From Rubellimicrobium mesophilum DSM 19309 (GTDB taxonomy: Bacteria > Pseudomonadota > Alphaproteobacteria > Rhodobacterales > Rhodobacteraceae), in assembly GCF_000600335.2 (NCBI RefSeq), contig NZ_KK088571.1:125099-189098 (forward strand): a stretch of DNA of 64,000 bases, in the 5' to 3' direction. Each line of letters starts with the position of its first letter. The first letter of the stretch is position 1. The notes below the pieces were generated by a model. The model ran no database searches and was not told the DNA's origin. It worked only from the letters and a program-made list of their open reading frames with translations. Shown one piece after another: positions 29,110 to 38,570 of this stretch. The position numbers were made by a program, and so were the translations under genes.

Positions 29110-30201
29110 ATGGGCCGCCCCCCTCGCGCAAGGCCGCTCCGTCCCGTGACCACCGTCCCCCGCCCCGTGATGCGCCCGAGCCGGACCCGGCGGCTCGCAT
29201 GGTCGCTGGGCGGCTTCGTGGTCGTCACGGCGCTGACCTTCCTCGGCCTCATCGCCATCACCTTCTTCATCGGCCGGGTGATCCCCATCGACCCGGTGCT
29301 CGCCGTCGTGGGTGACCGCGCCACGCCCGAGCAATACGAGGTCGCGCGCGTCGCCATGGGCCTCGACCGGCCGCTGATCGTGCAGTTCGTGGACTACGTG
29401 GGCCATGTGCTGCGGGGCGACCTCGGCGTCTCGGTCTCGACCAACAACCGGGTGGCCGAGGACCTGGGGCGGGTGTTCCCGGCGACGCTGGAGATGGCGA
29501 CCCTCGGCATCATCATCGGCGTCGTGCTGGGCGTGCCGATGGGCGTCCTCGCGGCGGTGCGGCAGGGGCGCTGGGTGGACCAGATCATCCGCGTGCTGGC
29601 GCTCCTCGGCTACTCGGTGCCGGCCTTCTGGCTCGGGCTCGTGGGCCTCGCGCTGTTCTACGCACATCTCGGCTGGGTCGCGGGGCCGAACCGGATCGAC
29701 GTCTTCTACGACGGGCTCGTGGAGCCGGTGACGGGCCTCCTGCTGGTGGACAGCCTGATCGCGGGGGACACGGACGTGTTCTTCAACGCGCTCTCCCATA
29801 TCGTGCTGCCGGCGACGATCCTGGGTTTCTTCTCGCTCGCCTACATCGCGCGGATGACGCGCAGCTTCATGCTGGACCAACTGGCGCAGGAGTACGTCAC
29901 CACCGCCCGGGTGAAGGGCCTGCCCGAGCGGCGCGTGATCTGGGTCCATGCCTTCGGGCCGATCCGGGTGCCGCTCCTCACCGTGATCGGCCTTAGCTAC
30001 GCGGGCCTCCTCGAAGGGTCGGTGATGATCGAGACGGTCTTCTCCTGGCCCGGCATCGGCAACTACCTGACGACGGCTCTCTTCAACGCCGACATGAACG
30101 CGGTGCTGGGGGCGACGCTGGTGATCGGCGCGGTGTTCATCGTCATCAACAAGGTGTCGGACGTGCTCTACCGCATCCTCGACCCGCGGAGCCGGACGTG
30201 A
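29110..30201 (+). CDS. Peptide-type ABC transporter permease (DppB type)
   Basis: 363 residues in the longest form. Starts at 29146 or 29170 are possible, since no clear ribosome site is seen at any. Six hydrophobic segments; EAA-type loop QEYVTTARVKGLPERRVIWVHAF; the C-terminal SVMIETVFSWPGIGNYLTTALFNADMN is typical of DppB permeases. It overlaps the next permease (GTGA). Confidence 0.9.
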   Translation: MGRPPRARPLRPVTTVPRPVMRPSRTRRLAWSLGGFVVVTALTFLGLIAITFFIGRVIPIDPVLAVVGDRATPEQYEVARVAMGLDRPLIVQFVDYVGHVLRGDLGVSVSTNNRVAEDLGRVFPATLEMATLGIIIGVVLGVPMGVLAAVRQGRWVDQIIRVLALLGYSVPAFWLGLVGLALFYAHLGWVAGPNRIDVFYDGLVEPVTGLLLVDSLIAGDTDVFFNALSHIVLPATILGFFSLAYIARMTRSFMLDQLAQEYVTTARVKGLPERRVIWVHAFGPIRVPLLTVIGLSYAGLLEGSVMIETVFSWPGIGNYLTTALFNADMNAVLGATLVIGAVFIVINKVSDVLYRILDPRSRT

Positions 30202-31101
30202 CCGCGCGCGCGTGGCTCCTCTCCGAGAGCCCCGCCTCGCGGCTGCAGGCGAGCATGGGGCGCGCCTACCTCGCGGCGGGCCTGCTGCTGCGGAACCCGC
30301 TGGCGGTGGTCGGCGGGGCGATCATCCTGCTCCTGATCCTGACCGCCCTCTTCGCGCCTCTGATCGCGCCGGAGAGCCCGCTGGGGCAGGACCTGCCGCG
30401 CCGCCTCTTGCCGCCCTCGGCCGAGCACTGGATGGGAACGGACGAGATCGGGCGCGACATCTTCAGCCGCGTGGTCTACGGCGCGCGGATCACGCTCCTG
30501 ATCGTCGTCCTCGTCGCGGTGATCGCGGCGCCGGTCGGCATGATCGTCGGCGCGGTCTCGGGCTACTTCGGGGGCGTGGACGGACCGCATCCTGATGGGC
30601 ATCACCGACATCTTCCTGTCGATGCCCAAGCTCGTGCTCGCGCTGGCCTTCGCGGCGGCGCTGGGGCCTGGCATCCGCAACGCGGTCATCGCCATCGCCA
30701 TCACCACCTGGCCCGCCTACGCGCGCATCGCGCGGGCCGAGACGCTGACCTGGCGCAACTCCGAGTTCGTGGCGGCGACGCGGCTCCTGGGCGCGTCCCA
30801 TGCGCGGATCGTCACCCGCCACATCCTGCCGCTCTGCGCCTCGTCCACGATCATCCGCATCACGCTCGACATGGCGGGGATCATCCTCACGGCGGCGGGC
30901 CTGGGCTTCCTGGGCCTCGGCGCGCAGCCGCCTCTGCCGGAATGGGGCGCGATGATCTCGCGCGGGCGGACCTTCATCCTCGACCAGTGGTGGGTCGCCA
31001 CCATGCCGGGCTTCGCCATCGTCGTCGTGAGCCTCGGCTTCTGCTTCCTGGGCGACGGGCTGCGTGACGCTCTCGACCCCAAGAGCGCGGGCCGGTCGTG
31101 A
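30198..31101 (+). CDS. Peptide-type ABC transporter permease (DppC type, frameshifted)
   Basis: About 300 residues. The first part has the DppC N-terminus (LLLRNPLAVVGGAIILLLIL, HWMGTDEIGRDIFSRVVYGAR) to YFGGVD at about 30583. The rest is in the +1 frame (DRILMGITDIFLSMP, then FVAATRLLGASHARIVTRHILP and LGFLGLGAQPPLPEWGAMI). Removing one G at about 30584 joins them. It overlaps the neighbours by four bases on each side. Confidence 0.87.
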
Positions 31102-31937
31102 GCGAGCCGCTTCTCTCGGTCCAGAAGCTGCGGGTCAGCTTCCCGACGCGCGACGGCGGGCGAGTCAACGTCGTGGACGGCGTCTCCTTCGACCTCGGGC
31201 GCGAGAGGCTGGGCATCGTGGGCGAGAGCGGGTCGGGCAAGTCCATGACCGGCCGCGCGATCCTGCGGCTCATCCGACCGCCCGGCCGGGTGGAGGCCAC
31301 CCGCCTCGCTTTCGAGGGCGAGGACCTGACGACGCTGCCCGAGCGGCGGATGCGGACGCTGCGGGGGGCGCGGATCTCCATGGTCATGCAGGACCCGCGC
31401 TATTCGCTGAACCCGGTGATGACGGTGGGCCGGCAGATCGCCGAGGCGCTGCGCGCCCATACCCCCCTGGGCCGCGCCGCCACACGGGAGCGCGTGCTGG
31501 AGATGCTCCGGGCGGTCCGCATCAACGATCCCGAGCGGGTGGCGGGCCTCTACCCCCACGAGGTCTCGGGCGGGATGGGGCAGCGGGTGATGATCGCCAT
31601 GATGCTGATCCCGCGTCCGAGCCTCCTCATCGCGGACGAGCCCACCAGCGCGCTCGATGTCAGCGTGCAGGCGCAGGTGCTCGACCTCATGGACGACCTC
31701 GTGCGCGGGAACGGGATGGGCCTGATCCTCATCAGCCACGACCTCGACCTCGTTGCGCGCTACTGCGACCGCATCCTGGTGATGAACGCCGGCCGCGTGG
31801 TCGAGACCTGCGAGGCCCGCCGCCTCTCCGAGGCGCGGCATCCCTACACCCGGGGCCTCCTCGCCTCGGTGCCCCGGATGCACGAGACGCGGGCCGAGCT
31901 TCCCACCCTCGACCGGCGGGCAGGGCAGGGGACATGA
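31098..31937 (+). CDS. Peptide-type ABC transporter ATPase (DppD/OppD type)
   Basis: 279 residues starting at GTG within the GTGA overlap. Walker A GESGSGKS at 42-49, signature VSGGMGQR, Walker B SLLIADEPTSALD, H loop LISHDLDLV. It ends soon after HPYTRGLLASVP and lacks the cysteine-containing tail seen in longer OppD proteins. Confidence 0.9.
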   Translation: MSEPLLSVQKLRVSFPTRDGGRVNVVDGVSFDLGRERLGIVGESGSGKSMTGRAILRLIRPPGRVEATRLAFEGEDLTTLPERRMRTLRGARISMVMQDPRYSLNPVMTVGRQIAEALRAHTPLGRAATRERVLEMLRAVRINDPERVAGLYPHEVSGGMGQRVMIAMMLIPRPSLLIADEPTSALDVSVQAQVLDLMDDLVRGNGMGLILISHDLDLVARYCDRILVMNAGRVVETCEARRLSEARHPYTRGLLASVPRMHETRAELPTLDRRAGQGT

Positions 31938-32692
31938 GCGCGATCTCGCTGCGCGACGTCGGCATCGCCTACAACGGCGTCCCGGTCGTCCACGACGTCA
32001 GCTTCGACGTGGCCGAGGGCGAGAGCTTCGCCCTGGTGGGCGAGAGCGGGTCGGGCAAGTCGACCGTCCTCAAGGCCATCACCGGGCTTGCGCCGGAGTG
32101 GACCGGCTCCATCGGCATCCTCGGCGCGCCTGTCAGCCACCAGCCGGACCGGACGCTGGCCCGGACGGTGCAGATGGTCTTCCAGGATCCCTACGGCTCG
32201 CTCCACCCCCGCAAGACGGTGGACGCGGTGCTGACCGAGGCGCTGGCCATCCACGGGATCGGCGACCGCGACGCGCGGGTGGAGGCGGTGCTGCGGGACG
32301 TGGGCCTCGACCGCCGTTTCCGGTTCCGCTACCCGCACCAGCTCTCGGGCGGGCAGCGGCAGCGGGTGGCCATCGCGCGGGCGCTGATCCTGGAGCCCCG
32401 CGTGCTGCTCCTCGACGAGCCGACGAGCGCGCTCGACGTGAGCGTGCAGGCCGAGATCCTGAACCTGCTCAAGCGCCTGCGGACCGAGCACGGGCTGACC
32501 TACCTGCTGGTCACCCACAACCTGCCGGTCGTGAGCTTCATGTGCGACCGCATGGCCGTGATGAACCGGGGCCGGGTGGTCGAGATCGCCCCCGCCGCGG
32601 CGCTCCACGACGGCTCCTTCTCCGATCCCTATTCTAAGGGCCTCTACGCCGCGAGCGGCGGGGCCCATCCCGAACCCGAGGACCGCCGATGA
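31934..32692 (+). CDS. Peptide-type ABC transporter ATPase (DppF/OppF type)
   Basis: 252 residues from the ATG of the ATGA overlap. Walker A GESGSGKST at 36-44, QMVFQDPYGSLHPRKTV (typical of OppF), signature [10 protein letters not shown], Walker B VLLLDEPTSALD. It pairs with the preceding ATPase. Confidence 0.91.
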   Translation: MSAISLRDVGIAYNGVPVVHDVSFDVAEGESFALVGESGSGKSTVLKAITGLAPEWTGSIGILGAPVSHQPDRTLARTVQMVFQDPYGSLHPRKTVDAVLTEALAIHGIGDRDARVEAVLRDVGLDRRFRFRYPHQLSGGQRQRVAIARALILEPRVLLLDEPTSALDVSVQAEILNLLKRLRTEHGLTYLLVTHNLPVVSFMCDRMAVMNRGRVVEIAPAAALHDGSFSDPYSKGLYAASGGAHPEPEDRR

Positions 32693-33189
32693 CCGATTTC
32701 GCCCAGGCCCGCCGCGCCTTCGACGCCGAGCTTGCCGCCGCCGCTACGCCCCAGGAGACCTATGCCGCGCTGCACCGGCTGGCCGACGCCCTCGTGGGGG
32801 CCAAGCTCTTCACCGTGATGACGGTGGACATGGCGGCCGGCCTCGCCCGTCGCGCCTATACCAGCGACCCCGAGAGCTACCCGGCGACCGGCACCAAGCC
32901 CATCGAGATGAACGCCTGGTTCGAGGTCGTCCATGGCCGGCACGAGATGTTCGTGGCCAATACGCTCGCCGACATCGCCAAGGTGTTCGGGGACCACGAG
33001 CTGATCGGCTCGCTGGGTTGCGGCTCGGTGGTGAACCTGCCGGTGCTGCGGGCCGGGCAGCTCGTGGCGACGGTCAACCTCCTCGATGCCGAGCAGCACT
33101 ACACTCCGGAGCGGGTCGAGCGCGTCGCCTCGGAGCTGACCCTGCCCGCGATGGCGACGCTCCTGACGGCCGACCGTCTCGGTCACTGA
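32689..33189 (+). CDS. GAF domain-containing protein
   Basis: 166 residues in ATGA overlap with the ATPase. A single GAF domain covers almost the whole protein (YAALHRLADALVGAKLFTVMTVD at the start, GSVVNLPVLRAGQLVATVNLLDAEQHYT near the end). No effector domain is attached. It may bind the imported compound or be an enzyme-like GAF; operon position links it to the transported substrate. Confidence 0.8.
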   Translation: MTDFAQARRAFDAELAAAATPQETYAALHRLADALVGAKLFTVMTVDMAAGLARRAYTSDPESYPATGTKPIEMNAWFEVVHGRHEMFVANTLADIAKVFGDHELIGSLGCGSVVNLPVLRAGQLVATVNLLDAEQHYTPERVERVASELTLPAMATLLTADRLGH

Positions 33190-33737
33190 CGCATCCGCCA
33201 GGGGAGGGGCAGGCCTGGCGGAATCGTGGATCGGCGACGGAGCGGCGGACGGGGAATCCCCATCCCAGGCCCGGCGATCGCCAAAGACTTCGCATCAGTG
33301 ATTGCCGAGGCGGTCAGGCTCATGCGGCTCGGCCGCCCCAATGATCAGGGACCCCTGCCGGTCACCGGTGGGCAGGTTCGCCGTTGATCGGAGAGAAAGG
33401 TTCTCCGCGTCGCGCGAGCACAGCGCTTGTTCGACGGCAAGATCGGCCTTGCCTAGCCGCGGGATGAGCCGGAATGCGGCGGACGGGGATGTGCGGACGC
33501 CCGGACCTTGGCGTCTCCGCCGTTTCCGCCATCTCGGTCGGGCTCGCGCCGCTCCGTGACGGTGGTCCTGCTCGCCGTAGAGTCAACGTCGGGTCTCCAG
33601 CCGACCTGCGTGGCCACGCAGGAGGGCCCGGGCCCCGCGTATCAAGGGATCGCCTACGCTGACGGCACTCGGCCTCGGCGCTTGGCGCACTGGCCGGTGC
33701 GCTTGCGACGGTTGCCCGGTTCTACGGTCGCTCGACC
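33190..33737. other. 548 bases without a supported gene
   Basis: Short frames exist on both strands, but none has a ribosome site or recognisable protein. I see no clear terminator or repeat. The GAF operon and the DUF6522 gene converge here. Confidence 0.4.
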
Positions 33738-34097
33738 CTAATGGTCGTCCGCCGCCCGCGAGCCCGGTTCGGTCGGCCGCGGAGCCTGCTGTCGACGTCC
33801 CTTGGCTTGATCGCCCAAGGAGGGCGATGACTCCGGCCGGGGCTGGCGCCCCACGTCGAAGGTCGCGCGTCGCAGGATCGCCCCCGTCCCGTCCACCGTC
33901 AGCCGCAGCGCCCGCCCGCCATGATAGAAGGTCAGCCGCCAACGCCCGGCGTCCTCGTCGACTCCGGTCTCGCAGCGGCTGGTGATCGCCCCCGACCGCA
34001 TCAGCCCCGGCACCCCCGCCGGGTCGAGCCGGAAGGCCGACGCGAGGACCCCGGCCTCCACCTCGAACCCCCCGCCGGTGAGGCGCACCTCGCTCAT
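33738..34097 (-). CDS. DUF6522-like family protein
   Basis: 119 residues overlapping the preceding small gene by ATGA. The core (GGFEVEAGVLASAFRLDPAGVPGLMRSGAITSRCETGVDEDAGRWRLTF) fits the short cytosolic DUF6522-type proteins often found near Rrf2 regulators in alphaproteobacteria; the family assignment is from memory. The C-terminal 30 residues look disordered. Confidence 0.65.
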   Translation of the reverse strand: MSEVRLTGGGFEVEAGVLASAFRLDPAGVPGLMRSGAITSRCETGVDEDAGRWRLTFYHGGRALRLTVDGTGAILRRATFDVGRQPRPESSPSLGDQAKGRRQQAPRPTEPGSRAADDH

Positions 34098-34324
34098 GAC
34101 GGCCTCCAGTAGCCATTCGCCGCCGCGACCGCGGCGAAATGCGTGGCCACCGCCTGGCTGATGGCGATCAGCGCGTCCGGGTCCTGGGCATACTGGACGC
34201 GCAGCCGCTCGCGCACCTCCGGGTCGGCCTGGGTCATCTTCACTGTCATCCGCGCGAGCCGGACGGCAAGGTCGTAGCCCTCGGCCGGGGTCGCGGTGAT
34301 GAGGCTCGGAAGCCAGTCGGTCAT
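34094..34324 (-). CDS. Small conserved hypothetical protein near NsrR
   Basis: 76 residues, start ATG with GGAAAGGATG upstream. Helical, without membrane segments; ends in AAANGYWRPS. I do not recognise a family. It is co-directional with, and lies between, the NsrR-like and DUF6522-like genes. Confidence 0.6.
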   Translation of the reverse strand: MTDWLPSLITATPAEGYDLAVRLARMTVKMTQADPEVRERLRVQYAQDPDALIAISQAVATHFAAVAAANGYWRPS

Positions 34325-34420
34325 AGTCGCATCCTTTCCTTCACTGGAAGATGTTCGCCCCGCCGCAGGGAAGCGCCGGGAGGAGGTTAGCCCGTCGCCG
34401 CGCGGTCGCCACGCCGACGC

Positions 34421-34837
34421 TCAGGCCGCGAGAGGCCGGGGAAGCGCCACGTCCGCGAGCGTGCTGCGGTCCAGCTCCGCGAGGAACGCGACCTCCGCCG
34501 CCCGCAGCCGGCCCTTGAGCCGGCAGCAGCCGCCGATGCTGCAGTCGCCCCCACCCGGCCCGAAGCAGTCCACCAGCGCGTTCCCGGCCTCCAGCAGTCG
34601 CACGACCTCGTCCAGCCGGATCTCTCCCGGCGCCCGAGCCAGCACCGCGCCGCCACCCGCGCCCCGCCGGGTCGCGACGACGCCCCCCTGCGCCAGCCGC
34701 TGCATGATCTTGGTCAGGTGGTGCCGCGACAAGGCGAACTCCTGCGCGAGTTCGGCGGTCGAGACGGCGCGGCCCGGCTCGGCCGCCATCCGCATCAGCA
34801 TCCGCAGGCCGTAGTCGGTGAAGGCGGTGAGGCGCAT
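34421..34837 (-). CDS. nsrR: Rrf2 family regulator, NsrR-like
   Basis: 138 residues. N-terminal winged helix MRLTAFTDYGLRMLMRMA is the NsrR/Rrf2 start; RLAQGGVVATRRGAGGG is the wing. Cysteines 91, 99 and 104/105 (VDCFGP, GDCSIGGCC) match the [Fe-S] ligands of NsrR. It senses nitric oxide through the cluster and represses NO-detoxification genes. It is divergent from the truncated haemoglobin gene with a long palindrome between. Confidence 0.85.
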   Translation of the reverse strand: MRLTAFTDYGLRMLMRMAAEPGRAVSTAELAQEFALSRHHLTKIMQRLAQGGVVATRRGAGGGAVLARAPGEIRLDEVVRLLEAGNALVDCFGPGGGDCSIGGCCRLKGRLRAAEVAFLAELDRSTLADVALPRPLAA

Positions 34838-34857
34838 GGTCGCTCCATCCCGAGCTG

Positions 34858-34880
34858 AATAGGTATTGTGGATACCTATT
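34858..34880. promoter_or_regulatory. Perfect 9-bp inverted repeat AATAGGTAT-N5-ATACCTATT (probable NsrR operator)
   Basis: It lies between the divergent NsrR-like and haemoglobin genes, about 50 bases before the haemoglobin start and 20 before the regulator start. Length, AT-richness and position fit a dimeric Rrf2 site controlling both directions. Confidence 0.7.
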
Positions 34881-34928
34881 ATCAGGCCTAGGAAGGATGG
34901 CAACAGGAACCCGACCACGGCCCGCACG

Positions 34929-35369
34929 ATGACCCTCGCCGCGACCTCCGCCCGACCCGCCATGACCGCCGAGCTGATGGAGAGGACCGGCCTCGACGAG
35001 GCGCGCCTCACCGCGCTGGTCCACCGCTTCTACGGCAAGGTCCGCGCCGACGAGGTCCTCGGCCCCATCTTCGCCGAGCGCATCCACGACTGGGACCCGC
35101 ACCTCGAGCGCATGGTCGCCTTCTGGTCCTCGGTCGCGCTGATGACCGGCCGCTACCACGGCCGCCCGGTGGTCAAGCACGTGGGCCTCCCCGTCGGGTG
35201 GGAGCACTACGAGCGCTGGCTCGCCCTCTTCCGCGAGACCGCCGCCGAGACCTGCCCGCCCGAGGGCGCCGCCCACGTGATCGAGCGGGCCGAGCGCATC
35301 GCCCAGTCCCTTTTCATGGCGGGCCAGGACGCCGCGCGCGTGCCCTCCGCCGTTCCCTCCCTCCGCTGA
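34929..35369 (+). CDS. Group 3 truncated haemoglobin
   Basis: 146 residues; a start at 34962 is possible. The group 3 pattern is clear: LVHRFYGKVRADEVLGPIF, then HDWDPHLERMVAFWSSVALMTGRYHGRPVVKH with the proximal His84, and LPVGWEHYERWLALF. Group 3 globins bind NO and O2. Its place next to NsrR suggests NO detoxification. Confidence 0.88.
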   Translation: MTLAATSARPAMTAELMERTGLDEARLTALVHRFYGKVRADEVLGPIFAERIHDWDPHLERMVAFWSSVALMTGRYHGRPVVKHVGLPVGWEHYERWLALFRETAAETCPPEGAAHVIERAERIAQSLFMAGQDAARVPSAVPSLR

Positions 35370-35383
35370 CAAGGACCGCCGCC

Positions 35384-35857
35384 ATGACCGAGGCCGCCAC
35401 CCCCTCCGACCCCGCCGAGCTCACCCGCTTCATCGAAGCCCGCTACCACGCCCGGCACCGCCAGCAGCTCCCCGATCTCGCCGCCCTCGCCGGCAAGGTG
35501 GAGCGCGTCCACGCCGGGGCCGAGGGCGTGCCCGCCGGCCTCGCGGAGGTCCTGTCCCGCCTGATCGGCGAGATGGAGGTCCACATGAAGAAGGAGGAGC
35601 TGATCCTCTTTCCGGCGATCCGACAGGGCGGTCGCGCAGGCCTGAATGCCCCGATTGCTGCGATGCGCGCCGACCACCACGACCATGGCGAGGAGATCGC
35701 CGCCATCCTCCGCCTCACCCGGGGCCTGACCCTGCCGCAGGGCGCCTGCCGGAGCTGGACCGCCCTCTACGATGGCTTGGGCGACTTCGTGTCCGACCTC
35801 GAGGAGCACATCCGGCTGGAGAACAAGGTCCTGTTCCCGCAGTTCGAGACCGCCTGA
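35384..35857 (+). CDS. Hemerythrin domain-containing protein (YtfE/DnrN-like, without ScdA domain)
   Basis: 157 residues from the ATG 14 bp after the globin. Di-iron ligands are visible in a four-helix pattern: YHARH, EMEVHMKKEELILFP, ADHHDHGEEI and DLEEHIRLENKVLFP. The C-terminal half of YtfE/NorA/DnrN iron-centre repair proteins looks like this; the N-terminal ScdA domain is absent. Role in NO resistance is inferred from the operon. Confidence 0.87.
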   Translation: MTEAATPSDPAELTRFIEARYHARHRQQLPDLAALAGKVERVHAGAEGVPAGLAEVLSRLIGEMEVHMKKEELILFPAIRQGGRAGLNAPIAAMRADHHDHGEEIAAILRLTRGLTLPQGACRSWTALYDGLGDFVSDLEEHIRLENKVLFPQFETA

Positions 35858-35938
35858 CCACAGAGCCCCGATGTCCCGTCACGTCCGCCGCCCCCGCCCG
35901 GGGCGCGGCCTCCCCCTCCCTTGCCCGGAGACCCCCGC

Positions 35939-36507
35939 ATGACCACCCAGGATCACGCCCCGCCCCGCTCGGTGCTGGAGGATCTCCCCGGCGACCTCCT
36001 GATCTGGGTCCTGATCGTCAGCGAGCTCGCGGTCTTCGGCGCGGGCCTCCTGGCCTTCCTCGTCGTCCGGCTGGGCGATCCCTCGGGCTTCGCGGCGGCG
36101 CAGGACCAGCTCCACCGTGTCTCGGCCTCGATCAATACCGTCGTCCTCGTCACTTCCGGCTGGCTCGCCGCCCGCGCGACGCGCGAGGCGCAGGCCGGGC
36201 GGGTCGGCCCCACGCGCCTCAACCTCGCGCTGGCCGGGCTCCTCGGGATCGTGTTCCTCGTCCTCAAGGGCCGCGAATACGCCGACGCCATCGCCCGGGG
36301 CCTCGGGACCCCGAGACGCACCCCTTCTTCACCTTCTACTGGCTGCTCACCGGCTTCCACGCGGCCCACGTCATCGCCGGGGTCATCATCATGGCCCTGG
36401 TCGCGATCCGTGCCCGCGCCGATCAGGTCGAGGACGGGGCGCAGTTCTGGCACATGGTGGACCTCGTCTGGGTGATCCTGTTCCCCATCATATACCTGCT
36501 GCGGTGA
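35939..36507 (+). CDS. norE: NorE-like cytochrome c oxidase subunit III family protein (frameshifted)
   Basis: About 189 residues behind GCCCGGAG. Segments LPGDLLIWVLIVSELAVFGAGLLAFL, a second helix pair, and after the break at about 36310 THPFFTFYWLLTGFHAAHVIAGVIIMAL and FWHMVDLVWVILFPIIYLLR match NorE. One more G in the CGGGACC at 36307-36313 restores GLGDPETH. NorE is a membrane accessory of nitric oxide reductase maturation or activity. Confidence 0.85.
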
Positions 36508-36512
36508 CGCCG

Positions 36513-36806
36513 ATGCTGACGAAAGCCTGGACGACCCTGCTCGCGCTCACCGCCCTCTCGGCGGCGGCGGCCCTCCTCCTTCCAGGGCTCGGCGCCGCCG
36601 GCTGGACCGCCCCGACCGCGATCCTCCTCTTCGCGTGGCTCAAGGCGCGCGTGGTCCTGTCGCGCTACCTCGGGCTCGCGGCGGTGCCGTCCGTGGCGCG
36701 CGGCTTCGGCGTGGTGCTCGCGCTCTTCATGTTGGCGGCCGGCGGCCTCACCCTGGCCGCCGATGCCGGGGCGAGGCCGGCCGTCGCCGCCCCCGCCCAG
36801 AACTGA
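36513..36806 (+). CDS. norF: NorF-like small membrane protein (cytochrome c oxidase subunit IV family)
   Basis: 97 residues, five bases after norE. Three hydrophobic segments (LLALTALSAAAALLLPG, TAPTAILLFAWLKARVVL, FGVVLALFMLAAGGLTLAA). The KARVVLSRYLGL segment is typical of NorF and subunit IV-like proteins. norCBQD are not in the window. Confidence 0.8.
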   Translation: MLTKAWTTLLALTALSAAAALLLPGLGAAGWTAPTAILLFAWLKARVVLSRYLGLAAVPSVARGFGVVLALFMLAAGGLTLAADAGARPAVAAPAQN

Positions 36807-36822
36807 TGCGGCAACCCGCCCC

Positions 36823-38083
36823 TCAGTTCGACCCCGCGCCGATGGCGGCGACCTGATCCGCCGTCATCTCGCCCGTCGTCGTCACCTGCCCGTCCTGGAT
36901 GCGCCACAGCCGAAACGGCCCGCTGATGTCGCCATACTGGTCGAAGATCACCGGCCCGATCACCCTCTCGTAGCGGATGGGCTTGCCCTCCGCGATCAGC
37001 GCCAGCGCCCGTCTGAACTCCTCCGGACCTGCATGGATCGGCTCGCCCGCGGGGTCGGTCACCTGCCGGATGGCATCGCGTATCGCGTCCGGCTCGGCCT
37101 TCCCGGCCTTGGCGATGGCGAGGCCCACGATGGCGCCCGCGTCATAGGACCGGTCCGCCGCCGGAGCCGAGGGCTCGATCCCCTCGGAGAAGGCCGCGAA
37201 GTTGTCGTTGAAGTACTTCGTCGAGTCCGTCTCCGTGGTCCCCGAGGAGGTGCCGTAGGCGTCGTTCAGGTATTGCGCCCCCACCGCCTCGATGAAGTCC
37301 GAGGAGTTCATGCCGTCGTTCAGCAGGAACTTCTGCGGCCCGCCCTGGCTGATCCAGGTCCGCGCGATGGTCGCCCCGTCCACCGGATAGCTGATGAGGT
37401 AGAGCGCCTGCGGGTCGCCCGCCATCGCCGCCGTCACCTCGGCGTCGTAGCTGGGCTGGCTCTCGTTGTAGGACGTGACCGAGGTGATGGTGCCGCCGAG
37501 CTTCTGGAAGGCGTCGGCGAACTCGCGCTCCATGTTCACGCCGAAGTCGTTGTTCACCTGGATGATGGCGAGGTTGGTCAGCCCCGAATCCACCGCGTAT
37601 TTCGCCGCCGCCACGCCCTGCAGCGCGTCCGAGGTGATGGTGCGGAAGAAGTACAGCCCCCGTCTGCCCGTCCTTGGCCATCTGCGTCAGCGTCGGCGAG
37701 GAGGAGGCAGGCGAGACCTGAACCACGCCCGCAGGCGCCGTGACCGAGGTCAGGATCGGGATCGACACCGAGGAGATGATCCCCCCGATGATGACCGGCA
37801 CCTGCCCGATGTCCACGAGCTGCCGCGCCTGGTCCACCGCGACGTTGCCTTGGCTCTGGCTGTCGCGCGTGTCGGGGACGAGCTGGCAGCCCAGCACGCC
37901 CCCGGCCTCGTTGAGGTCGTGGAAGGCCATCTCGACGGCCTTGGCCCCGGCCTGCCCGTAGGCGCCAGCGGGCCCGGTCAGCTCCATGACGAGGCCGACC
38001 GTGACCTCGCAATCCTGGGCGAAGGCGGCCTGGCCGAATCCGGCGGCGAGCGCCAGGGCGAGGAGGGAAGCGGAACGTCTCAT
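36823..38083 (-). CDS. Branched-chain-amino-acid-type ABC substrate-binding protein (LivJ-like, frameshifted)
   Basis: About 420 residues. Signal peptide MRRSASLLALALAAGFGQAAFA; then VTVGLVMELTGPAGAYGQAGAKAVEMAFHDLNEAGG and VIIGGIISSVSIPIL are typical of type I periplasmic binding proteins. The frame breaks at about 37655: after AKDGQTG the protein continues as LYFFRTITSD in another frame. One G fewer in a G5 run repairs it. It ends the minus-strand operon and should serve the divergent LivGFHM-type transporter. Confidence 0.87.
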
Positions 38084-38141
38084 AGGGGTCTCCGTGCTGG
38101 GTCGGCCGTCTGGTCGCGGCCTGTGGGTTGGCGCTTATGTC

Positions 38142-38570
38142 TCAGCCCGGCGGCGCGCCCGGCGCCGGGTCGATCCAGGTCTCCTGAAGGTGGCGCCAGA
38201 CGACGCCGCCCGGCGCGGAGGGGTCCGCTGCGAACAGGGCCGAGGCCCGCCGCGCGGTCCGTTCCGCCCCATCCTCCTGCAATTCGTCATAGACCACGAG
38301 GGCGAGGCCACCGCCCAGGTCCCGCGTCGCGCGCGGCACCACCCGGATGACGAAGCCCGCGCCCCGGCGCCCCCGTGCGGCGCGCAGCATGGCCACGACC
38401 TCATCGGCCGCCTGCTCGCGCGCGTCGGGTCCGATCCGGCGGAAGTCCGGGGCGAAGGCGCGGGCGCACTCCTCCAGCGCCATCTCCGGTCCCCGGCCCG
38501 TGAACCAGTCCACGAAGAAGCGGTGGCGCTCCGCCACCTCCTCCAGCGCGAGGGCCTCCAGCTCCGTCAT
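38142..38570 (-). CDS. NTF2-like/DUF4440-type small protein
   Basis: 142 residues, ATGA overlap with the aldo/keto reductase gene. Pattern ERHRFFVDWFTGRGPEMALEECARAFAPDFRRIGPD at the start and GGVVWRHLQETWID at the end fits the cone-shaped NTF2-like fold used by many small enzymes and binding proteins. No catalytic residues can be assigned. Confidence 0.65.
   Translation of the reverse strand: MTELEALALEEVAERHRFFVDWFTGRGPEMALEECARAFAPDFRRIGPDAREQAADEVVAMLRAARGRRGAGFVIRVVPRATRDLGGGLALVVYDELQEDGAERTARRASALFAADPSAPGGVVWRHLQETWIDPAPGAPPG

Noticed and set aside
26791..29949. Reading the peptide-binding protein as a 1,052-residue protein
   Set aside because: The first 523 residues are antisense and shadow sequence; a signal peptide and ribosome site mark the start at 28380.
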